10,463 bases of DNA from Bacilli bacterium (GTDB taxonomy: Bacteria > Bacillota_I > Bacilli_A > ML615J-28 > CAG-698): positions 1 to 10,463 of the forward strand of contig JAQUYJ010000029.1 of the NCBI GenBank assembly GCA_028691905.1, given 5' to 3'. How positions within the stretch are numbered: the stretch's first letter is position 1; every line of letters starts with the position of its first letter. The notes under the pieces are model-generated. The model saw nothing but the letters and a program-made list of their open reading frames with translations. It was not told where the DNA came from and did no database searches. Below are positions 4,887 to 10,463 of this stretch, piece by piece. A program made the translations under genes and the position numbers.

Positions 4887-6944
4887 ATGAAAAAAATTTA
4901 TTTTATTTTGTTTATTTTTTTTATTTCGTTCAGTTTGATTTATTTTTCCGGTTGTAAAAAGGAAGATCCTATTGAAGAAGATCCTATCGAAAATCCTGAC
5001 GAAGAAGATTATACAGATCGCCTAATATCATTGGAACAAGCAATCATTCTTGCTGGAACCGATCCGGAAGCTGTAACAACAGAAAAGTATTACGTGCAGG
5101 GAGTAATCACGGCTATAACAAACAGTTCCTGGGGAAATATGACGATCAGCGATGGAACAACTAATCTTGTAATTTATGGAATGTACAATAAAGATGGCTC
5201 TACTCTATATGGAGATATGGAAGAAAAACCCCGGATTGGTGATCAAGTCATATTATATGGAGTACTTGGATATTATAATAGTGCTGAAATGAAAAATGCT
5301 TGGCTTATGAAATGGACGGCAGCAATAATTAATCCTGATATTAATCTGGATGAATATGAAGTGTGTACAATTCAACAAAGCAGGGAAAAGGAAACGGGAA
5401 GTAAAGTATTAATTGAAGGAGTAGTAGCAGCTACTACTTATGCCAATGGTATGAAACCAAATGGTATTTATCTGATTGATGCAACAAATTCCATTTATAT
5501 TTACAGTGAGGAAATTGCAGGAGCAGTAGAAGTTGGCAATCAGATTGAAGTTGCAGGAGAACGAACCAATTATATTCTTGCTGATGAACTGGAAAATGCG
5601 GATAAACATGGCTATCAGGGAAGCATCCAATTGGATTCTGCTGTATTGGTGGCCAATGACAGACAAATTAATACTTATCATTCCGATTGGATTGCGTCCA
5701 CTTCGATAAAGGAAATAATAGATACACCATTGACAGATAATATTACGACTACAATTTTTGAAGTGAATGCACTTATAGAAAAATCACCGCAGGCTGGATA
5801 CACTAATTATTATTTTAGGGATATTGATGGTGTAACCGGAAGTTATGTATATACCAGTAACAATGGTGCTGATTTTACCTGGCTTGACCCATATGATGGG
5901 AAAATTTGCCGTATCTATCTATCCGTGATAAATGGAAAAAGCAGTGTAGCCAGTTTTAACTATCGTTTTTATCCCATTAAGATACTGAGTGATGAATTTT
6001 CATTTGATGTGGATGATGCAGCCGAGTACGCCGTCCTGTATCATGGCGTTGATCAATTTTTAAATACTTATGAAAATGATCCTGCTCTTGAACTAACAAC
6101 AGTAGTCAATTCTTCTTTACTTGGAGTAGAAGGTATCAGTCTCGGTTATCAATCGGATAATCAGGATATTATTTATTTTGAGGAAGAAGAAGGAAAAACC
6201 ATAATGCATACCCTGAATCAGGGAACAGCAACGATTACTATTACTGGATTTTACTTAGAAATTGAATATACCACACAGGTTGAAATTACTGTTTTAACAG
6301 CAGCTGAAATGGAATTTATCACTGTTCAGGAAGCAATTGCAAGTGCAGATGAAACCACTGTCCGGGTCCGTGGCATTGTCGGTGCATCACTCGTAAATCA
6401 ATCAGGATTCTATTTGATAGACGCAACCGGTGTCATAGCAGTGAAATGTGATGCAACAGAATTACAGGGTCTTAATCTGGGCAATGATGTAATTGTAGAA
6501 GGAAATAGGGTTCATTACAATCAGACAGCTACAGCAATTGGTCAAAGCTGTCTGTTGGACAGTACCATTCTGGTCAATTATTATGGCAATCATCCCTATT
6601 CTGTTTCTTCTTTTGATCAGACAGACAAAACAGTAACGGACCTGGTAAACTATTCGACACTGGATGATTATTCAACTACCGTTTTTGTTATTGAAGCCAC
6701 TGTTTATTTATATCAATCGACTTACTCATCAATGTATGAATTAATGGATGATGATGGTACCACGTATTTAGCGTTATACTCATCTAGTGCCGGTCAATAT
6801 GCTTTCTTATCCGAATTTGTCGGTAAGAAAGTTGTTGTTGAAGTCGCATTATGCAACTGGAACAAAAAAACAGAGTACAAAGGATGTGTATTACGCGTTA
6901 TCGATGATGAGATAATAGCTGTAAATGATTACAATTTTAAATAA
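4887..6944 (+). CDS. Surface lipoprotein with duplicated OB-like domains and an Ig-like domain
   Basis: This is a 685-residue predicted lipoprotein. A hydrophobic signal (1-20) ends in FSGC with C23 as the lipid-modified cysteine; the F at -3 is a weak lipobox fit. An acidic linker with a repeated EDPIE follows. By eye the modules are: OB-like domain 1 (about 65-148, KYYVQGVITAIT...GDQVILYGVL), OB-like domain 2 (157-256), a beta-rich module (272-368), an atrophied Ig-like domain (376-470, ending TATITITG...VEITVL), OB-like domain 3 (477-565) and a second copy of the beta-rich module (583-675). Similar OB repeats occur beside nuclease or phosphoesterase domains in Gram-positive and Bacteroides surface proteins, but no catalytic domain is visible here. 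A binding role at the outer face of the membrane is therefore inferred, with the ligand unknown. ATG 4887 has a strong TTGGAGGA site. No terminator is seen after the stop. Confidence 0.72.
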   Translation: MKKIYFILFIFFISFSLIYFSGCKKEDPIEEDPIENPDEEDYTDRLISLEQAIILAGTDPEAVTTEKYYVQGVITAITNSSWGNMTISDGTTNLVIYGMYNKDGSTLYGDMEEKPRIGDQVILYGVLGYYNSAEMKNAWLMKWTAAIINPDINLDEYEVCTIQQSREKETGSKVLIEGVVAATTYANGMKPNGIYLIDATNSIYIYSEEIAGAVEVGNQIEVAGERTNYILADELENADKHGYQGSIQLDSAVLVANDRQINTYHSDWIASTSIKEIIDTPLTDNITTTIFEVNALIEKSPQAGYTNYYFRDIDGVTGSYVYTSNNGADFTWLDPYDGKICRIYLSVINGKSSVASFNYRFYPIKILSDEFSFDVDDAAEYAVLYHGVDQFLNTYENDPALELTTVVNSSLLGVEGISLGYQSDNQDIIYFEEEEGKTIMHTLNQGTATITITGFYLEIEYTTQVEITVLTAAEMEFITVQEAIASADETTVRVRGIVGASLVNQSGFYLIDATGVIAVKCDATELQGLNLGNDVIVEGNRVHYNQTATAIGQSCLLDSTILVNYYGNHPYSVSSFDQTDKTVTDLVNYSTLDDYSTTVFVIEATVYLYQSTYSSMYELMDDDGTTYLALYSSSAGQYAFLSEFVGKKVVVEVALCNWNKKTEYKGCVLRVIDDEIIAVNDYNFK
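4962..4991 (+). repeat. 15-bp tandem repeat coding EDPIE-EDPIE
   Basis: GAAGATCCTATTGAA (4962-4976) is followed directly by GAAGATCCTATCGAA (4977-4991), which differs by one base. It encodes the acidic spacer right after the lipoprotein cysteine and could vary in copy number between strains. Confidence 0.75.
5355..6914 (+). repeat. Internal two-copy protein duplication in the lipoprotein
   Basis: Copy A (5355-5996, residues 157-370) and copy B (6315-6914, residues 477-676) each hold an OB-like domain followed by a beta-rich module, separated by the Ig-like domain. Matching anchors in the same order are GIYLIDAT/GFYLIDAT, LDSAVLV/LDSTILV, DNITTTIFEVNA/DDYSTTVFVIEA and YVYTSNNGADF/LALYSSSAGQY. 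The duplication is visible at protein level and has diverged at DNA level, so it is old. Confidence 0.65.
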
Positions 6945-6968
6945 TAAAAGATAAAAAAGGCTTTCATA

Positions 6969-6997
6969 TTGACGTATCTGTGAACTGCCTGTATAAT
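6969..6997 (+). promoter_or_regulatory. Near-consensus promoter of the kinase gene
   Basis: TTGACG (6969-6974), a 17-base spacer and a perfect TATAAT (6992-6997) form the strongest promoter in the window. The expected transcription start is near 7004, just before the AGGTGA ribosome site. This rules out translation from the GTG at 6980. Confidence 0.82.
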
Positions 6998-7015
6998 GTT
7001 TTTCAGGTGAAAAAA

Positions 7016-8008
7016 ATGGATAAAAGAATAAAAAATCTTTTCAATCAAAGTATATTGGACGAAGCAGCAACCTGTTTTGGTATTAATTCTTCGCAGTTAA
7101 CCGATATAGGTGGATTTGAAAACTATATTTATCAATACACAAAAAATGATACGGATTATATTTTGCGAATATCACACAGCTATCATCGGAGTCATGACAT
7201 GGTAGAATCAGAATTGGATTTTGTTGCTTTCTTGGCGAATAATCATGCTCCTGTCAGTATCCCGATTCCATCGCAGAATAATCGGTTGGTAGAAAGAATT
7301 ATTGCTCAGGACGGAAGTTACTTTACTGTTACTTCTTATGTAAAAGCGTCAGGTAATCCTCCGAAAAGAAGTGATGGAAATGAAAAACTCTTCTATGAAT
7401 ATGGTAAGACAATCGGAACATTTCATCGTTTGACGAAAGAATACCAGCCTAAAGACAGTATTGTAGAACGATTTACCTGGGATGAAGATCCATTGTTGGT
7501 TCATATGAGTGAATTTTTACCACCCGACGACCAAATCATTAACCAGAAATATTTAACTTTAAGAAAGAGATTAAACAAACTGAATAAAACAAAACAAAAT
7601 TATGGATTAATCCACACGGATGTTCATATGGGTAATTTTTTTGTTGATGACAATCAATTATGTGTTTTTGATTTTGATGACTGTGCATATCAGTGGTTTA
7701 TCAGCGATATTGCTATCGTCCTATTCTATTATTTGGTGAATGTAAATGAAGAAGAGCAAGCTGAAAAAGGAAAATCGTTGATGGTACCCTTTTTAGAGGG
7801 ATATTTTACTGAAAACAGTTTGTCAAAAAAAGAATTTCAATATTTTGATTTATTTTTGAAATTACGCGAAATTGTACTGTATGCGGTATTGTTTCAGGAT
7901 AATGAAATAGAAAGAAGCAAGTTCGCCAAAAAATATGTGGAAAATCATCGTGATAAAATTATTCATGATTTGCCCGTTTTCGCTTTTGATATCAGAAATG
8001 TTTTATAA
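7016..8008 (+). CDS. APH/RdoA-family small-molecule kinase-like phosphotransferase
   Basis: This 330-residue protein has the aminoglycoside/choline/homoserine kinase fold (APH family, COG2334-like). In the N-lobe, YILRI (48-52) carries R51 where many kinases have the ATP-binding lysine, with E64 or E66 as the likely helix partner. In the C-lobe, the Brenner-type catalytic loop HTDVHMGN (H200, D202, N207) is followed by the metal-binding FDFDDC (D219, D221). All catalytic residues are present, so it should be active. The substrate (sugar, amino alcohol, drug or protein) cannot be told from sequence. The start is ATG 7016 with AGGTGA at 7005-7010. In-frame GTGs at 6980 and 7007 are rejected, the first because the promoter -10 box lies inside it. 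The gene is monocistronic and ends at the shared palindromic terminator. Confidence 0.82.
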   Translation: MDKRIKNLFNQSILDEAATCFGINSSQLTDIGGFENYIYQYTKNDTDYILRISHSYHRSHDMVESELDFVAFLANNHAPVSIPIPSQNNRLVERIIAQDGSYFTVTSYVKASGNPPKRSDGNEKLFYEYGKTIGTFHRLTKEYQPKDSIVERFTWDEDPLLVHMSEFLPPDDQIINQKYLTLRKRLNKLNKTKQNYGLIHTDVHMGNFFVDDNQLCVFDFDDCAYQWFISDIAIVLFYYLVNVNEEEQAEKGKSLMVPFLEGYFTENSLSKKEFQYFDLFLKLREIVLYAVLFQDNEIERSKFAKKYVENHRDKIIHDLPVFAFDIRNVL

Positions 8009-8057
8009 AAAAACACACTATTCATTGTTAGGCCTAACAATGAATAGTGTGTTTTTT
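8008..8057. terminator. Perfect 50-bp palindrome, bidirectional terminator
   Basis: Every base from 8008 to 8032 pairs with 8057 to 8033, centred on GGCC. The arm runs A-rich, then CACACTATTCATTGTTAGG. The outer A/T blocks give a run of six T on the plus strand and an equal T-run (seven, counting 8007) on the minus strand. It overlaps the last base of the kinase stop codon and ends 3 bases before the sdaA stop, so it serves both convergent genes. Confidence 0.9.
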
Positions 8058-8060
8058 GTT

Positions 8061-9260
8061 TTATTCAGGTTTTGTTTTATAAAAATAAGCCATTCCAGCT
8101 TCTGCTGTCTCTTTGTATTTGGGATGCATATCCAATCCGGTTTGATACATTGCCTGGATAATCATGTCAAACGATATTTTTCTGGAGTCAGATAAAAAAT
8201 AGGCAATTCTGCTTGCGTTAATCGCCCTGATTGCTGCCACAGCATTTCGTTCGATACAGGGGATTTGTACATAGCCATCAATTGGATCACATGTCAAACC
8301 TAAATGGTGTTCCATAGCTACTTCAGCAGCATATTCAATTTGATCGATAAATTGATTGGATAGGGTGGCATGTGCTGCAGCAGCCATACTGCATGCACTT
8401 CCAACTTCAGCTTGACATCCTCCAACTGCACCACTGATTGTTGCATTGTGTTTGATGATATTTCCAAATAAACCGGCAACAGCCAATGCTTTAATTATTC
8501 GCTTTTCGGGAAGTTTGTTTTTTTGTAACATATAATATAAAACAGCAGGTAACACACCGGATGCCCCACATGTTGGTGAAGTTACGACGATTCCTCCCGA
8601 TGCATTTTCTTCGCTTGTAGCAAATGCATAAGCACTGACCAAACGGTTTTCCATCACATCATCAGTTTCTTCGTCGATTTTTTTATGCAGTAAATCTTTT
8701 GCTTTTCTTTTAACCCGTAATTTGCCAGGAAGAATTCCTTCTTTACTTAAGCCAGTTTCTATGGTTTGTCTCATTTGTTTCCATACCAGCTGGAAAAAGC
8801 CTTCAATTTCGCTTCCCTCAAACTGTAATATATATTCATAAAGAGTTAAATTTTTTTCACTGCAGAACTTCTTTATTTCATCAAAACTTTTGTGAGGATA
8901 AATATCATCATGCTCTTTTTCAAGACCATCAAATACTATTTCACCACCACCTATACTTTTCACTTCGATGGTTCGAATCAAAATATCATTATTAAAAATT
9001 TCAAACATAAGGGTATTGGGATGTAAAGATATATCGATTTTTGTTTGAAAAATTACCTGATGAGGTGATAAAGTATTTTTAAGCACATCAAAAGTCAGAT
9101 GTCCTTCTCCTGTCAATGCAAGTGAATTATATAACGTGATGATGAAACGATTTGCTTGTGGAAAATTCTCTTTTATTCGTAAAGCAGCAAAATAAGGTCC
9201 CATTGTATGTGAACTGGATGGACCGGTTCCAATTTTAAATAGGTTTTTTATGCTTTGCAT
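8061..9260 (-). CDS. sdaA: L-serine ammonia-lyase (serine dehydratase), single-chain Fe-S type
   Basis: It deaminates L-serine to pyruvate and ammonia in the cytoplasm using a [4Fe-4S] cluster. The 399-residue chain fuses the beta domain (1 to about 160, with GPSSSHTMGP at 13-22 and SIGGGEIV at 102-109) to the alpha domain (TSPTCGASG at 227-235 onward). The cluster cysteines are C282 (GGCQAEVG), C324 and C335 (CDPIDGYVQIPC). Their spacings of 42 and 11 equal those of the characterised Legionella enzyme (C343, C385, C396), so the enzyme should be functional. It is shorter than the roughly 454-residue E. coli form, mainly in the beta domain. ATG 9260 is preferred because AAAGGA (9272-9267) lies 6 bases upstream. 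An in-frame TTG at 9275 would put that ribosome site inside the gene. The site overlaps the stop of kbl, so the two are coupled. Confidence 0.93.
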   Translation of the reverse strand: MQSIKNLFKIGTGPSSSHTMGPYFAALRIKENFPQANRFIITLYNSLALTGEGHLTFDVLKNTLSPHQVIFQTKIDISLHPNTLMFEIFNNDILIRTIEVKSIGGGEIVFDGLEKEHDDIYPHKSFDEIKKFCSEKNLTLYEYILQFEGSEIEGFFQLVWKQMRQTIETGLSKEGILPGKLRVKRKAKDLLHKKIDEETDDVMENRLVSAYAFATSEENASGGIVVTSPTCGASGVLPAVLYYMLQKNKLPEKRIIKALAVAGLFGNIIKHNATISGAVGGCQAEVGSACSMAAAAHATLSNQFIDQIEYAAEVAMEHHLGLTCDPIDGYVQIPCIERNAVAAIRAINASRIAYFLSDSRKISFDMIIQAMYQTGLDMHPKYKETAEAGMAYFYKTKPE

Positions 9261-9271
9261 AGCAATTCCTT

Positions 9272-10450
9272 TCAAATAATGTGAATAGCTTTACCTGCCT
9301 TCGCAAAGGCCTGCAAAGCAAAATCAATATCTTCTTTTGTATGACTGGCACTGATCATTGCCCGGCAACGTCCTTTCCCCAAAGGAACGGTAGGAAATAC
9401 GATACCCGAAACAAAAACACCTTCTTTTAAGAGTTCTTTTGAAAACTCCATTGTTTTACTTTCATTGCCAATCATAATTGGAGTGATTGGTGTTTGGCTG
9501 TGACCTATATCAAAGCCAAGTGCTTGCAGTCCCGCCTTGAAATAAGCAGCATTTTGCCATAATTTAGTTGTATATTCTTCACTTTCCATCAGCATTTTAA
9601 CTGCTTCAATCGTAGCTCCGATTGCTGCGGGGGGAAGTGCTGTGGAGAAAAGCAAAGGTCTTGCCCGATGGAGGAGCCATTCTTTTACTATTTTTTTAGA
9701 TGCTACATATCCACCGATTACACCAATTGCTTTGGAAAGGGTTCCAATAATAAAATCGACTTGACCATGCAATTGAAAATGATCTACCGTTCCTCTCCCA
9801 CTTTTTCCCAGAACACCACTGCCATGTGCATCGTCAACATAAGTCAGTGCATTGTATTTTTTTGCCAGAGCAACCATTTCCGGAAGTTTTGCGAGATCAC
9901 CATCCATTGAAAAAACACCATCTGTAATAATAAGAACCTGTTGATATAGATTTCTTTTTTCTTTCAGCAGTTGTTCAAGATGGACCATATCATTATGGCG
10001 ATAAACAGCTCGGTCTGCTTTAGAAAGTTTTGTACCATCAATGATGGATGCATGATTCAATTCATCACTCAAAATAAGATCACCTTTATCCGTGATGGCT
10101 TGAATGGTCCCAATATTGCAGTTTAAACCGGACTGAAAACAAGTTACTGCTTCCTCCTGTTTAAATTCCGCCAATAATTGCTCTAAATTCTCCAAAATAT
10201 CTTGATTACCGACAATGGTACGAACACTTCCGGTACCTGCTCCATATTTTTCAACTGCTTCAATTGCTGCTTGCTTGACACGAGGATGATTGGCCAAACC
10301 CAAATAATTATTACTGGAAAGATTAACTGTCTTTTGGTTGTTGAGTAGTATAACATTGGAGCAAGGCCCATAATTAATTGGTAATTTTCGATAGACACCA
10401 TCTTTTTTTAATTGGTTTACTTTTTCTTCTAAAAAAGCCAGATTATTCAT
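9272..10450 (-). CDS. kbl: Glycine C-acetyltransferase (2-amino-3-ketobutyrate CoA ligase)
   Basis: This is a PLP-dependent alpha-oxoamine synthase of 392 residues, the usual full length. It cleaves 2-amino-3-oxobutyrate with CoA to glycine and acetyl-CoA in threonine breakdown. Visible motifs are GAGTGSVRTIVG (70-81), DELNHASIIDG (129-139) with the ring-stacking H133, DDAHGSG (206-212) with D206 and H209, and the Schiff-base lysine K240 in GTLSKA. The D206-H209-K240 spacing equals that of E. coli Kbl (D210, H213, K244). The NHASIIDG and YRH (150-152) blocks favour Kbl over the related biotin enzyme BioF. No biotin genes are nearby, though BioF-like side activity cannot be excluded. ATG 10450 has a strong GGAGGAAT site. 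The stop overlaps the sdaA ribosome site. The promoter, and possibly tdh, would lie beyond 10463. Confidence 0.88.
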   Translation of the reverse strand: MNNLAFLEEKVNQLKKDGVYRKLPINYGPCSNVILLNNQKTVNLSSNNYLGLANHPRVKQAAIEAVEKYGAGTGSVRTIVGNQDILENLEQLLAEFKQEEAVTCFQSGLNCNIGTIQAITDKGDLILSDELNHASIIDGTKLSKADRAVYRHNDMVHLEQLLKEKRNLYQQVLIITDGVFSMDGDLAKLPEMVALAKKYNALTYVDDAHGSGVLGKSGRGTVDHFQLHGQVDFIIGTLSKAIGVIGGYVASKKIVKEWLLHRARPLLFSTALPPAAIGATIEAVKMLMESEEYTTKLWQNAAYFKAGLQALGFDIGHSQTPITPIMIGNESKTMEFSKELLKEGVFVSGIVFPTVPLGKGRCRAMISASHTKEDIDFALQAFAKAGKAIHII

Positions 10451-10463
10451 TTAATTCCTCCGG

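Noticed and set aside
5409..5681. Minus-strand open frame inside the lipoprotein gene
   Set aside because: It is a shadow of the plus-strand coding sequence, with no ribosome site and no recognisable domain.
6945..6968. Terminator after the lipoprotein gene
   Set aside because: Only A-rich sequence with no stable inverted repeat is present, so no terminator is called.
6980..7015. N-terminal extension of the kinase from GTG 6980
   Set aside because: It contains the -10 box at 6992-6997 and has no ribosome site, while ATG 7016 has AGGTGA at the right distance.
9261..9275. TTG start of sdaA at 9275
   Set aside because: AAAGGA inside this stretch is the ribosome site for ATG 9260, and the family N-terminus fits the shorter form.
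9668..9910. Plus-strand open frame inside kbl
   Set aside because: It lies wholly opposite a highly conserved enzyme gene and has no promoter or ribosome site.

Overview
The window is an AT-rich, low-GC Gram-positive-type chromosome segment. It has strong GGAGG-like ribosome sites, extended -10 promoters, and simple hairpins with T-runs as terminators. Tryptophan is encoded by TGG and TGA serves as a stop, so this is the standard bacterial code and not the Mycoplasma code. Gene content (single-chain Fe-S serine dehydratase, Kbl, YwaF/TMEM164-like membrane protein, a lipoprotein with repeated OB-like domains) fits a Bacillota or deep-branching Mollicutes-type lineage such as Acholeplasma, Izemoplasma or Haloplasma relatives. 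That placement is an inference and not a measurement. No mobile element, CRISPR array, rRNA or tRNA was seen.

Layout. Bases 1-130 hold the tail of an upstream gene and its terminator. From about 212 an extended -10 promoter drives a GPH/MelB-type (MFS_2) transporter. Two bases after it comes a PlsC-type acyltransferase, and then a zinc-ribbon reading frame. The two latter frames look like one ancestral acyltransferase gene split by a single-base loss in an A-run near 2288-2291. A terminator follows at 2851. Next is a seven-segment YwaF/TMEM164-like membrane protein (3011-3745), convergent with a DUF4234-type membrane protein on the minus strand (3796 to about 4726). The true start of that minus-strand gene appears to lie one frame away across an A-run. 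A divergent promoter region (4740-4886) separates it from a 685-residue lipoprotein built of duplicated OB-like modules and an Ig-like domain (4887-6944). An APH/RdoA-type kinase follows (7016-8008) with its own near-consensus promoter and a very short leader. A perfect 50-bp palindrome ends this gene and the convergent minus-strand pair sdaA-kbl.

How the genes work together. Kbl (2-amino-3-ketobutyrate to glycine plus acetyl-CoA) and SdaA (serine to pyruvate plus ammonia) overlap in translation signals and form an amino-acid catabolic operon. With glycine hydroxymethyltransferase it would take threonine or glycine carbon to pyruvate and acetyl-CoA. The transporter-acyltransferase pair resembles in logic the LplT-Aas lysophospholipid import and reacylation pair of enterobacteria. 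This is the most interesting functional hypothesis here, but it is not proven. The remaining genes are single transcription units of envelope character or unknown substrate.
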